Positions 9,024 to 18,268 of a DNA stretch of 64,000 nt are shown one piece after another (the first letter of the stretch is position 1; the number at the start of each line of letters is the position of its first letter). Source of the stretch: Lentzea albidocapillata (GTDB taxonomy: Bacteria; Actinomycetota; Actinomycetes; Mycobacteriales; Pseudonocardiaceae); contig NZ_JOEA01000033.1 in the NCBI RefSeq assembly GCF_000719115.1, positions 3,010 to 67,009 on the forward strand, in the 5' to 3' direction. Under the pieces are notes generated by a model. That model searched no databases. It worked only from the letters and a program-made list of their open reading frames with translations, and was not told the origin of the DNA. Made by a program: the position numbers and the translations under genes.

Positions 9024-10057
9024 GCGCGGGCAGGCCTGTTCGCCGGTTCGCAGCACAGCGGCGCACAAGGCGCACCGTTCACCGTGCATCCCGCCACCAC
9101 GAACGACGACAACTTCCGCACCGGAGCGCCGGAAGTGTGCTCAGCGACCAGTTCGGTCACGAGCTCGGCGAAGCGCGGGTCCCCGTTCGGCGTGGCGGCG
9201 CGGGCGAACTCCATCCCGAGCTCCAGAGCGCGGTCGCGGGCCTCGGTGTCGAGGTCCCACACCACTTCGAGGTGGTCGGACACGAACCCGATCGGGCACA
9301 CCACGACCCCGGTGACCCCCTTGGCGTGCAGGGCGTCGATGTGGTCGACGACGTCCGGCTCGAGCCACGGGATCTGCGGCGGGCCGGACCGCGACTGCCA
9401 CACGACGTCGTACTCGGTGATGCCCAGTTCCGCGGCCACGAGCCGGGAGGCCTCGACGATCTGGCGCGAGTAGCGGTAGCCGCCTTCCGCGGGCGGTCCG
9501 GCGGCCTTGTCGGCGGACACCGGCACCGAGTGCGCGGTGAACACCAGGCGGTACGGGCCGGACAGGGTCGCGGCGGCGGCGCGCACTCCGTCGGCGAACG
9601 AGGAGATGAAGAGCGGGTGGTCGAAGAACTGGCGCAGCTTCACGAGTTCGGGGCCGTCGGGCACGGCCTGCAGCGCGCGCACGATGTCCTCGTCGTACTG
9701 CCGGCACGCGGAGTAGCCGCCGTACGCGCTCGTCGGGAACACCAACGCCCTGCGCACGCCGTCGGCCTTCATCTGCGCCACGGCGTCCTCGGCCATCGGG
9801 TGCCAGTTGCGGTTGCCGAAGTAGATCGGCAGCTCGAAGCCACGGGCCCGCACGGCGTCGATGGCCTCGAGGTTCAGGCGGTTGATCGGCGAGACGCCGC
9901 CGAAGTGCTGGTAGTGGGCCTCGACCTCGTCCAGCCGCTCCGGCGGCACGCCACGTCCGCGAACCACGTTCTCGAGGAAGGGACGGACGTCCTCAGGACC
10001 TTCCGGGCCGCCGAACGACAGCCAGAGCAGCGCATCGAAACTCACCACTCCATCCAA
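9020..10057 (-). CDS. hemH: Ferrochelatase (coproporphyrin ferrochelatase type)
   Basis: A 345-residue enzyme that inserts ferrous iron into the porphyrin; in actinobacteria the substrate is coproporphyrin III (the enzyme is then called CpfC). The metal-binding histidine lies in FTAHSVP. The extreme C-terminus has a cysteine cluster (Cys324, 331, 335, 336 in AGCTVNGAPCAPLCC), typical of actinobacterial ferrochelatases that carry a [2Fe-2S] centre. It follows inhA on the same strand after a 40-base gap, the same order as fabG1-inhA-hemZ in mycobacteria. It is soluble, with normal family length. Confidence 0.95.
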   Translation of the reverse strand: MDGVVSFDALLWLSFGGPEGPEDVRPFLENVVRGRGVPPERLDEVEAHYQHFGGVSPINRLNLEAIDAVRARGFELPIYFGNRNWHPMAEDAVAQMKADGVRRALVFPTSAYGGYSACRQYDEDIVRALQAVPDGPELVKLRQFFDHPLFISSFADGVRAAAATLSGPYRLVFTAHSVPVSADKAAGPPAEGGYRYSRQIVEASRLVAAELGITEYDVVWQSRSGPPQIPWLEPDVVDHIDALHAKGVTGVVVCPIGFVSDHLEVVWDLDTEARDRALELGMEFARAATPNGDPRFAELVTELVAEHTSGAPVRKLSSFVVAGCTVNGAPCAPLCCEPANRPARA

Positions 10058-10097
10058 TCAGACGCCCGAACGCCTCACATGACGAACGGATGTGACC

Positions 10098-10865
10098 TCA
10101 GAGACCGAGGAAGTGCACGCCGCCGTCGACGAACACCATCGAGCCCGTGGTGGCCGGGAACCAGTCGGAGAGCAGGCCGCAGACGGACTTCGCGACCGGC
10201 GTGGGGTCGTCGACGTCCCAGCTCAGCGGAGCTTTCTCGCCCCACATCTTCTCCAGCTCGCCGAAGCCCGGGATGGACTTCGCGGCCATGGTGCGGACCG
10301 GGCCGGCGGAGATCAGGTTCACGCGGATGCCGTCCGGGCCGAGGTCGCGCGCCATGTAGCGGTTGATCGACTCGAACGCCGCCTTCGCCGCGCCCATCCA
10401 GTTGTAGGCGGGCCATGCCTGGCGGGCGTCGAAGTCGAGGCCGACGACCGACGAGCCGTGCGACAGCAACGGGCGGGTGGCCTGCACGAGCGCCTTGTAC
10501 GAGTACGCGGAGACGTGCATCGCGACCGAGACGTCCTCCCACGGCGCGTCCATGAACGGGGCGCCGAGGCAGCTCTGCGGGGCGAAGCCGATGGCGTGCA
10601 CGACGCCGTCGAGACCGTCGACGTGCTCACGCACCCGGTCGGCGAGCGTGTCGAGGTGCTCCTGGTTCTGCACGTCGAGCTCGACGACCGGCGCGGGCTT
10701 GGGCAGACGCTGCGCGATGCGCGTCACGAGGCTCATCCGGCCGAACCCGGTCAGCACGACCTCGGCGCCCTGCTCCTGGGCGACGCGTGCGACGTGGAAG
10801 GCGATCGACGCGTCGGTGATCACACCCGTGATCAGCAGTCGCTTGCCTTCGAGCAGTCCGGTCAC
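10098..10865 (-). CDS. inhA: Enoyl-[acyl-carrier-protein] reductase (NADH), InhA/FabI family
   Basis: A 255-residue short-chain dehydrogenase that performs the last reduction of the FAS-II elongation cycle. The GTG at 10865 was chosen because it gives the family N-terminus (LLEGKRLLITG). The longer frame has no homologous extension. The nucleotide-binding loop is GVITDASIAFHVA. The catalytic Tyr/Lys pair is in YNWMGAAKAAF, as in mycobacterial InhA (Tyr158, Lys165). The usual substrate-loop and C-terminal motifs (FVDGGVHFLGL) are present. It lies 49 bases downstream of fabG and upstream of hemH in one operon-like run. Confidence 0.93.
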   Translation of the reverse strand: MTGLLEGKRLLITGVITDASIAFHVARVAQEQGAEVVLTGFGRMSLVTRIAQRLPKPAPVVELDVQNQEHLDTLADRVREHVDGLDGVVHAIGFAPQSCLGAPFMDAPWEDVSVAMHVSAYSYKALVQATRPLLSHGSSVVGLDFDARQAWPAYNWMGAAKAAFESINRYMARDLGPDGIRVNLISAGPVRTMAAKSIPGFGELEKMWGEKAPLSWDVDDPTPVAKSVCGLLSDWFPATTGSMVFVDGGVHFLGL

Positions 10866-10914
10866 TTGATCCAACCCTTTCGCAGTACGGGAAACCAGCC
10901 GTGGTTCGAGAAAG

Positions 10915-11658
<744 letters not shown>

Positions 11659-11697
11659 TTATCGGCTACCGGCAGGTAGTCCGGCATCGGCGGAGCC

Positions 11698-14310
11698 ATG
11701 TCACATCCATCCGGGCATGATCGGGTGATGCGGGCCTTTCTGGATCAGCTCCGGCGCCAGGTGGACGGTGACGTCCTCGACGACCCGGCGAGCCGGGCCC
11801 TGTACTCGGCCGACGCGTCGAACTACCGGCACGTGCCGCGGGTGGTCGTCCGTCCACGCACGACGGACGCCGTGGTGACGGCCGTCGCGATCGCGGCGGA
11901 GCACGGCGTGCCGATCACCAGCCGGGGCGCGGGAACGTCCATCGCGGGCAACGCGTGCGGTACCGGCCTGGTGATCGACTTCAGCCGGTATCTGAACGCG
12001 TTCGAGATCTCCGGCGACCGGGCGCTGGTCCAGCCGGGAGCGGTGCTCGACAAGATCAACGCCCAGGCCGGCGACTACCTGTTCGGCCCCGATCCGTCGA
12101 CTCACTCGCGCTGCACGATCGGCGGGATGATCGGTAACAACGCGTGCGGCGCACACTCGGTGAAGTGGGGCAAGACCAGCGAGAACGTCACGAACCTGAG
12201 CGTCCTCACCGTCGATGGCCGCACGTTCGACACCACGAACCCGCCGGAACTGGCCCTGCCCGCTCACGACCCGGCGTGGTTTCCCCAGCTCAGCCGCCGC
12301 GTCAGCGGGTACGCGCTGGACGCCCCGACGCTGACGCAGCAGCTCGTCGGCACCGAGGGCACCTGTGTCGTGCTGCTGGGCGCGGAACTGAAGCTGGTCC
12401 GCAGGCCGGAACGCCGCGTCCTGGTCGTGCTCGGGTTCGCGGACACCTACGAAGCCGCCGACCAGGTCACCCAGATCGAGGACGCGCTCGCGATCGAAGG
12501 CCTGAACGAGGCGCTGGTGCACAGTGTCCGTACCCGCCCCGACCTGCCGGAAGGCCGCAGCTGGCTGTTCGTCGAGGTCGAGGACCACCCGGAGCGGGTC
12601 GCCCGGATCACCAGGAACTCGATGATCATCCACGACCCGGTGCACCAGCGTGCGCTGTGGCGGATCCGCGAGGACGGCGCCGGGCTCGCCACCCGCATGG
12701 CCGACGGCAGCGAGGCGTGGTCGGGCTGGGAGGACGCGGCCGTCCCGCCGGAGCGGCTCGGCACCTACCTGCGCGAGTTCGACCAGCTGCTGACCAGGTA
12801 CGGACGGCGCGGCATCACCTACGGCCACTACGGCGAGGGGTGCCTGCACGTCCGCATCGACTTCGACCTGGCCCACGGGTACCGCGAGTTCCTGCAGGAC
12901 GCGGCCGACCTGGTCGTCAGCCACGGCGGCAGCCTGTCCGGCGAGCACGGCGACGGCCAGGCGCGGTCCGAGCTGCTCGGCCGGATGTACCCGCCCGCGG
13001 CGATCAGGGCGTTCGGTGAGTTCAAGCGCGCGTTCGACCCGCGGAACCTGCTCAACCCCGGCCGGATCGTGGAGCCGCTGAAGCTCGACGACGACCTGCG
13101 GGTCCTCGTCGCACCACCGAAGATCCCGACACGTGCGGAGTTCGCGAGCGACACGCGCAGGTGCGTCGGTGTCGGCAAGTGCCTGAACACCCAGGGCGGC
13201 GTCATGTGCCCGAGCTACCGCGTCACCAAGGAGGAAAAGCACTCCACGCGAGGCCGCGCGCACCTGCTGTTCGAGATGCTCAACGGCGACGTGATCAAGG
13301 ACGGCTGGCGCTCGGCCGAGGTCGCCGAGGCGCTGGACCTCTGCCTGGGGTGCAAGGGCTGTAAGCGCGACTGTCCGGTCGACGTCGACATGGCGAGCTA
13401 CAAGGCCGAGTTCCTGCACGAGCACTACAAGGGCCGGATCAGGCCGCGTGCGCACTACGCCATGGGATGGCTGCCGACGTGGCTGAAGTACGGCCTGGTC
13501 AACAGGTTCACGGCCCGCCTCGGCCGGTTCGCGGGCATCACGCCGGAACGCGAGCTGCCGCGCCAGACCACTCCCCTGGTCCGCCAGCTCCACCCGCTCG
13601 GCAAGGGCGATCCGGTACTGCTGTTCCCCGACACGTTCACGAACTTCTTCGAGCCCGGCATCGGCCTCGACGCCGCGAACGTGCTGGCACATCTGGGAAA
13701 CCACGTCGAGGTGCCGTCCGCGAACGTCTGTTGTGGACTGACCTGGCACTCGACCGGCCAGCTCGGCAAGGCGCGCCGGGTGGTCGAAAGCACCGCGCGG
13801 GCGCTGCTGCCGTGGACGAGCCGGGGCGTTCCGGTGATCGGCCTGGAACCGAGCTGCACGGCGTTCCTCCGCGTGGAGGCACCGAAGCTGTCCGACGAAC
13901 CCGCCGTACAAGCGCTTGCGCAGGCCACCCGGACCTTCGCCGAGCACGTCGCGCCGATGCTGCCCGAGGTGGAGGGCACCCGCGAGGCCGTCGTGCAGAC
14001 CCACTGCCACCAGTACGCGGAACTCGGCTTCGACTCGGACCGCGAGGCCATGGCCAGGGCGGGTCTCCAGCCGAAGGTCGTCGAGGGCTGCTGCGGCCTG
14101 GCCGGCAACTTCGGTTTCGAACAGGGCCACTACGACGTCTCGATCGCGTGCGCCGAGCAGGACCTCCTGCCGGCGTTGCGGGACAACGAGGACGCGCTGG
14201 TGATCGCGGACGGCTTCAGCTGCCGCACGCAGATCCGCCACACCACCGAACGCGAACCGGTCCACCTGGCCAGCGCGCTGGCGGCCCGCCTGGGTGTGAT
14301 TAACCGCTGA
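11698..14310 (+). CDS. FAD-binding and Fe-S-binding oxidoreductase (D-lactate/glycolate dehydrogenase type)
   Basis: An 870-residue fusion. The N-terminal half is a VAO-type FAD domain (about residues 45-185, with SRGAGTSIAGNACG and CTIGGMIGNNACG) plus its C-terminal cap ending at NPGRIVEPL. The second half resembles GlpC/LldE: a ferredoxin-like cluster region (CVGVGKCLN near 487 and CLGCKGCKRDCP near 548) and two CCG domains (near 678 and 799). The family oxidises D-2-hydroxyacids such as D-lactate and passes electrons to quinone. The start is uncertain. ATG 11698 gives a ten-residue leader and ATG 11728 (MRAFLDQL) also fits. Confidence 0.88.
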   Translation: MSHPSGHDRVMRAFLDQLRRQVDGDVLDDPASRALYSADASNYRHVPRVVVRPRTTDAVVTAVAIAAEHGVPITSRGAGTSIAGNACGTGLVIDFSRYLNAFEISGDRALVQPGAVLDKINAQAGDYLFGPDPSTHSRCTIGGMIGNNACGAHSVKWGKTSENVTNLSVLTVDGRTFDTTNPPELALPAHDPAWFPQLSRRVSGYALDAPTLTQQLVGTEGTCVVLLGAELKLVRRPERRVLVVLGFADTYEAADQVTQIEDALAIEGLNEALVHSVRTRPDLPEGRSWLFVEVEDHPERVARITRNSMIIHDPVHQRALWRIREDGAGLATRMADGSEAWSGWEDAAVPPERLGTYLREFDQLLTRYGRRGITYGHYGEGCLHVRIDFDLAHGYREFLQDAADLVVSHGGSLSGEHGDGQARSELLGRMYPPAAIRAFGEFKRAFDPRNLLNPGRIVEPLKLDDDLRVLVAPPKIPTRAEFASDTRRCVGVGKCLNTQGGVMCPSYRVTKEEKHSTRGRAHLLFEMLNGDVIKDGWRSAEVAEALDLCLGCKGCKRDCPVDVDMASYKAEFLHEHYKGRIRPRAHYAMGWLPTWLKYGLVNRFTARLGRFAGITPERELPRQTTPLVRQLHPLGKGDPVLLFPDTFTNFFEPGIGLDAANVLAHLGNHVEVPSANVCCGLTWHSTGQLGKARRVVESTARALLPWTSRGVPVIGLEPSCTAFLRVEAPKLSDEPAVQALAQATRTFAEHVAPMLPEVEGTREAVVQTHCHQYAELGFDSDREAMARAGLQPKVVEGCCGLAGNFGFEQGHYDVSIACAEQDLLPALRDNEDALVIADGFSCRTQIRHTTEREPVHLASALAARLGVINR

Positions 14311-14332
14311 CTAACCGGGCACGACCAGTGTC

Positions 14333-14761
14333 GTGCACATGCAGAAGAGGATTGGTGCCGCGGTGCTGGCGGCCGCGGCGATCGCCATGACGTTCACCGG
14401 CGTGGCGCAGGCCGAAACGAACCCGAAGTGTTCCAGCGGCGTCACGCAGATGGGCGCCACCAAGTATCTCAAGCACGGCACCGAGACCGTGGCGTCGCTC
14501 AAGCAGTTCAAGGGCTGCAACAAGAACTGGGCGTACGTCTACGTCTGGGACTCGTGGATGGCCAAGCATGGGACCAACCACATCCGCGCCGGCATCTGGA
14601 CGCGCACGAGTGATGGCGCGGTCGACTACGCAGGTCACGACGGCAGCAGGCAGGAACTGTGGTCCAACGGTGCGAACACGCTGAGCGTGTGCACCTACGC
14701 GGCCGGCAGTGTGTTCGGTTCCGGCTACAACGCCTCTGGTTCGACCGCGGAACGCTGCTAG
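14333..14761 (+). CDS. Small secreted protein of unknown function
   Basis: About 142 residues with a clear Sec signal peptide (Lys-Arg, then AAVLAAAAIAMTFTGVAQA and cleavage near residue 27). The mature part is about 115 residues with four cysteines (after ETNPK, in FKGCNK, in SVCTYA and at the extreme C-terminus), likely forming two disulfides, and many Trp/Tyr. GTG 14333 and ATG 14339 are both usable starts. A strong hairpin directly after the stop acts as terminator. No enzyme motif was seen. It could be a lectin-like or signalling protein. Confidence 0.75.
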   Translation: MHMQKRIGAAVLAAAAIAMTFTGVAQAETNPKCSSGVTQMGATKYLKHGTETVASLKQFKGCNKNWAYVYVWDSWMAKHGTNHIRAGIWTRTSDGAVDYAGHDGSRQELWSNGANTLSVCTYAAGSVFGSGYNASGSTAERC

Positions 14762-14770
14762 GAGCGGAAG

Positions 14771-14803
14771 GCGGAGGGCGGTCGCCGCAGGACCGCCCTC
14801 CGC
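14771..14803 (+). terminator. Rho-independent-type terminator after secreted protein gene
   Basis: A 13-base perfect stem (GCGGAGGGCGGTC pairing with GACCGCCCTCCGC) around a seven-base loop, starting ten bases after the stop at 14761. No T-run follows, as is usual in high-GC actinobacteria. Confidence 0.7.
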
Positions 14804-14913
14804 GTGGCTCGCGACGGCACCGCAGCCGTCACAACCTGAGCGGAACCTTCTTTACAGTCACTTAGGCGCGTCGACACACCCCGGAAACGACCTTCTGGGG
14901 CGATACTGCTCAA

Positions 14914-15573
14914 ATGCGGGTACTGCTGGTCGAAGACGACGACGGTGTCGCGAACGCCCTGGTGGAGGCATTGCGGGCGAACGGGCACCGGCCTTCCCGC
15001 GTGCGCAGGGGCTCCGACGCCCTGATCGCCCACCGCGACGCGGACGTCGTGCTGCTCGACCTGGGCCTGCCCGACCAGGACGGCCTGGAGGTGCTGCGCA
15101 AGCTCCGCAAGATCGACCCGGTGCCGGTGCTCGTGCTGACGGCGCGCGGTGACGAACGCACGGTGGTGCGCGGGCTACGGCTCGGCGCGGACGACTACCT
15201 GGTGAAGCCGGTGCGGCTGGCCGAGTTGCTGGCGCGCATCGACGCGGTGGCGCGGCGCAGCGCGGCCCGGTCGCAGGAACCGGGCGAGCTCGTGCGGGTG
15301 TCCGATGTGGAGATCGACCTGAAGAGCCGTCAGGTCGTGGTCGGCGGGCGCGAGATCTCGTTGACCACCAAGGAGTTCGACGTGCTCGCAGTGCTGGCGC
15401 GCCGGCCCGGCACGGCGGTGAGCCGGCAGCAGCTGATGGACGAGGTGTGGGGCAACGCCTTCGTGGCGGTGTCGCGCACGCTCGACGTCCACCTCACGCA
15501 GTTGCGCGCCAAGCTCGACCGGCCGGGGCTGCTGCACACGATCCGCGGTTTCGGCTACCGGCTCGGTGAATAG
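14914..15573 (+). CDS. OmpR/PhoB-family response regulator
   Basis: A 219-residue two-component regulator. The receiver domain has the acidic pair at residues 8-9, the phospho-acceptor Asp49 (VVLLDLGLP), Thr in LVLTARG and Lys in DYLVKPV. From about residue 125 a winged-helix DNA-binding domain ends in IRGFGYRLGE, the usual signature. The stop is immediately followed by the ATG of the sensor kinase, with no gap, so they are coupled. The next gene encodes a TAXI-type binding lipoprotein, which suggests that ligand binding outside the cell feeds into this pair. Confidence 0.92.
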   Translation: MRVLLVEDDDGVANALVEALRANGHRPSRVRRGSDALIAHRDADVVLLDLGLPDQDGLEVLRKLRKIDPVPVLVLTARGDERTVVRGLRLGADDYLVKPVRLAELLARIDAVARRSAARSQEPGELVRVSDVEIDLKSRQVVVGGREISLTTKEFDVLAVLARRPGTAVSRQQLMDEVWGNAFVAVSRTLDVHLTQLRAKLDRPGLLHTIRGFGYRLGE

Positions 15574-16878
15574 ATGCGGCGACGGCTTCTGTTGGTGCTG
15601 CTGCTGTTCTCGCTCTCGGCCGTCACGGCGTTCGCCTTCCCGTTGCTGATGAGCACGGCCTCGGAACGCACCCAGCAGTTCGTGATCAGCCGCACCGCCG
15701 ACCTGGACCGCTTCGCCACGCTGCCGGTCGACGTCGTCGTGTCCGAGGCGGAACGTTATGCCGAGGTCTACGGCGAGGAGATAGTGGTCGTCGACGCGTC
15801 CGGCACGCCCGTCGTCGAGTCGGGCATGACGGCGCAGGACGTGTCCGCGCAGATCGACGCCGCGCTGCGCAACCAGCCCGCCGCGTCCGTGCCGACGGTG
15901 CTGCCGTGGAGCGGCGGGGACGTCCTGTTCGCCCGGCCCGTCGGCATCGGCACGAAGGTCGCGGGCGCCGTGGTGTTGCGGGCCTCCACGCGCGTGGCCG
16001 CTCTGGACGTGGCACGGCGGTGGGCCCTGGTGCTGGCCGGAGCGTTGCTGGCGGCGTGCGCGTGCGTGCTGCTGGCGCTCGTCGTGTCCCGCTGGCTGCT
16101 GCGGCCTCTCAAAGAACTGGATCGGGGCGTCCGCGCGGTCGCGGAAGGGCAACGGCGCACCCACGTCGCCGACACCGCCGGCCCGGCCGAACTGAGGGCG
16201 TTGTCGGAGTCGTTCAACCGCATGTCCGACGCCGTCGCCGAGGCCGCCGACCAGCAACGACGGTTGATCGCCGACGCCTCGCACCAGCTGCGCAACCCCA
16301 TGGCCGCACTCCGGTTGCGCGTCGACATGCTGCCGTCCAACGGCTCGCTGCTGACCGAGGTCGAACGCCTCGAATCGTTGCTGGACGGGCTCCTGGCGCT
16401 GGCCTCCGCCGAGAGCACCGCCACCGAACGCGCCGCGGGCGGCATCGAACCCGAACTCGCCGACCTCCAGGTCGTGGCGCACGACCGCGTCGACGCCTGG
16501 CGCGCGGCGGCCCAGGCCGACGGCGTCACGATCACCGTCGACGACCGCGCGCCCGGACTCGTGCGGTGCGCGGTGTCGGACCTCGCGCAGGTGCTGGACG
16601 TGTTGCTGGACAACGCCATCAAGTACGGCGGAACCGAGGTCACCGTGATCTGCGACCGCGCCACCCTGACCGTCCGGGACAACGGCCCGGGCTTGTCCAA
16701 AAAGGACATAGAGCGCGCCACCGAACGGTTCTGGCGCGGCGACGACTCCCGGCGCGGCACCGGCCTGGGCCTGGCCATCGCGGAACGCATCGTCACCGCG
16801 CACGACGGAAACCTGCGGCTGCGCACCGACAAGGGCCTCGTCGTGACGGTGGAACTGCCGAAGGAGCCACTGCTGTGA
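15574..16878 (+). CDS. Sensor histidine kinase
   Basis: A 434-residue membrane kinase. The first helix is at about residues 3-24. An extracytoplasmic sensor region of about 120 residues follows, then a second helix at about 148-172. A HAMP-like segment is next (RPLKELDRGVRAV). The phospho-acceptor His237 sits in DASHQLRNPM, a variant of the usual H-E/D-x-x-x-P box with Gln. The ATPase domain has the N box (LDNAIKYG, near 346), DNGPGL and GTGLGLAIAER. Its stop overlaps the GTG of the TAXI lipoprotein gene (GTGA). Confidence 0.92.
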   Translation: MRRRLLLVLLLFSLSAVTAFAFPLLMSTASERTQQFVISRTADLDRFATLPVDVVVSEAERYAEVYGEEIVVVDASGTPVVESGMTAQDVSAQIDAALRNQPAASVPTVLPWSGGDVLFARPVGIGTKVAGAVVLRASTRVAALDVARRWALVLAGALLAACACVLLALVVSRWLLRPLKELDRGVRAVAEGQRRTHVADTAGPAELRALSESFNRMSDAVAEAADQQRRLIADASHQLRNPMAALRLRVDMLPSNGSLLTEVERLESLLDGLLALASAESTATERAAGGIEPELADLQVVAHDRVDAWRAAAQADGVTITVDDRAPGLVRCAVSDLAQVLDVLLDNAIKYGGTEVTVICDRATLTVRDNGPGLSKKDIERATERFWRGDDSRRGTGLGLAIAERIVTAHDGNLRLRTDKGLVVTVELPKEPLL

Positions 16879-17738
16879 GGCGCCGGACGTTCCTGCTAGG
16901 GACACTCGCTCTCACCGCGTGCGGAACCAGCGAACCCGACGGCACGATCAGGATCGCGGGAGGCGAGCCCGGCGGCTTCTACAACGACTTCGCCGGGCTG
17001 TTCTCCCGCCTGGCGCCCAGCCCGCTGACCATCACCCCGATCGAGACCGGCGGCAGCGCGGACAACCTGAAGCACCTCCGCGAGGGCGGCGCCGACATCG
17101 GCCTCTCCCTCAGCGACAGCGCCCACATGGAACCCGGCCTGGTCGCTCTCGGCCGCGTCTACGAGAACTACCTGCAGCTCGTGGTCCTGCAGTCCTCGCC
17201 GTACACGACAGCGGCCGACCTGATCGGCAGGCCGGTGTCGCTGGGCGCGGACGGCTCCGGCGCCGCCCTGCAGGGCTCCAGACTCGCGCTGGGCGTGCGG
17301 GAGGAGCACTACCCGTTGCGCAACGCCGTCGACGCCCTCAAAGCCGGCGAGATCGCCGCCCTGCTGTGGTCCGGCGGCGTCCCAACCCCGGAACTCGACA
17401 AGGCCAGCGGCATCAGACTGCTGCCGCTCGACCGCTTCCTCCCGAGGCTGCGCCAGGACTACGGCAAGGTCTACGAACGCGTGGACGTCCGCATGGGCGT
17501 CTACGGCTCCCCCGTCGACATCCCCACGATCGGCACGCCCAACCTGCTGGTGTGCCGCCCCGATCTGAGCACCGAGTACGCGGGCGCCGTCGTGCGGCTG
17601 CTCGTGGGCAGGGCGGCCGAGCTCGTGCCGGAGCAGGCACTCGGCACCCAGTACCTCGACGTGCGCAGTCTCATCGACACGGGCAAAGTGCCCCTGCACC
17701 CAGGTGCGGCAGCGGAATACCGGAGGCTCCACGGATGA
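16875..17738 (+). CDS. TAXI-family TRAP-type solute-binding lipoprotein
   Basis: A 287-residue lipoprotein. The GTG at 16875 gives a typical signal with RRRTFLLG and lipobox LALTAC (lipidated Cys near residue 16). The body shows TAXI-family features: IRIAGGEPGGFYNDF, ETGGSADNLKHLREG and GADIGLSLSDSA. TAXI proteins normally deliver solutes to TRAP permeases, but none is present here. Instead it is co-translated with a sensor kinase and response regulator, so it probably presents a ligand to the kinase, as binding proteins do in TctD/TctE-like systems. This role is inferred from context. Confidence 0.85.
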   Translation: MRRRTFLLGTLALTACGTSEPDGTIRIAGGEPGGFYNDFAGLFSRLAPSPLTITPIETGGSADNLKHLREGGADIGLSLSDSAHMEPGLVALGRVYENYLQLVVLQSSPYTTAADLIGRPVSLGADGSGAALQGSRLALGVREEHYPLRNAVDALKAGEIAALLWSGGVPTPELDKASGIRLLPLDRFLPRLRQDYGKVYERVDVRMGVYGSPVDIPTIGTPNLLVCRPDLSTEYAGAVVRLLVGRAAELVPEQALGTQYLDVRSLIDTGKVPLHPGAAAEYRRLHG

Positions 17739-18268
17739 TCATCACGATGGCGTCGGTCTCGCTGGACGGGTTCATGGAAGGCCCCGGCCACGACATCAGC
17801 TGGCACGTCGTCGACGACGAGCTGCACGAGCACTTCAACACCGGGCTCGCGCGGATGAGCAGGTTCATCGACGGTCGCCGCAACCACGAGACGATGCTCG
17901 AAGCGTGGCCGCACACCGACGACCACCCCGAGTGGCCGCAGCCGATGCACGACTTCGGCCGGATCTGGCGGGACATGCCCAAGATCGTCTACTCGCGGAC
18001 GCTCGACACCACCGAGTGGAACACCACGGTGAAGCGCGAGGTCGTGCCGGACGAGATCAGGGCGCTGCCCGGCGACAGCATGGTCGGCGGCGCGCAGCTG
18101 GTCGGCTCGTTCTTCGAGCACGACCTGATCGACGAGGTCCGGCTCTACCTGAACCCGGTCGCGATCGGCGAGGGCACGCCGTTCTTCAAGAAGCCGATCG
18201 CCCTGGCACTCAAGAGCACCAGGGCGTTCGGGGCAGGTGTGGTCGAACTGATCTACGGGAGGCGTTGA
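17735..18268 (+). CDS. Dihydrofolate reductase family (RibD_C-like) protein
   Basis: A 177-residue protein whose ATG at 17735 overlaps the preceding stop. It has the RibD C-terminal/DHFR-like fold markers: ITMASVSLDGFM at the N-terminus, KIVYSRTL in the middle, then MVGGAQLVGSFFEHDLIDE and LNPVAIGEGTPFF. Members are NADPH-dependent reductases of unknown substrate in actinobacteria and often stand outside the folate and flavin pathways. Its last 16 bases overlap the convergent vWA gene. Its presence behind the sensor system may be only a shared transcript. Confidence 0.8.
   Translation: MIITMASVSLDGFMEGPGHDISWHVVDDELHEHFNTGLARMSRFIDGRRNHETMLEAWPHTDDHPEWPQPMHDFGRIWRDMPKIVYSRTLDTTEWNTTVKREVVPDEIRALPGDSMVGGAQLVGSFFEHDLIDEVRLYLNPVAIGEGTPFFKKPIALALKSTRAFGAGVVELIYGRR

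Noticed and set aside
11701..14265. 854-residue minus-strand frame opposite the FAD/Fe-S enzyme
   Set aside because: It is the classic third-codon shadow of a high-GC gene. Its residues are mostly Arg, Ala, Gly, Leu and Val without domains.
14762..14913. Promoter for the response regulator
   Set aside because: The gap after the terminator is about 110 bases and no convincing -35/-10 pair was found.
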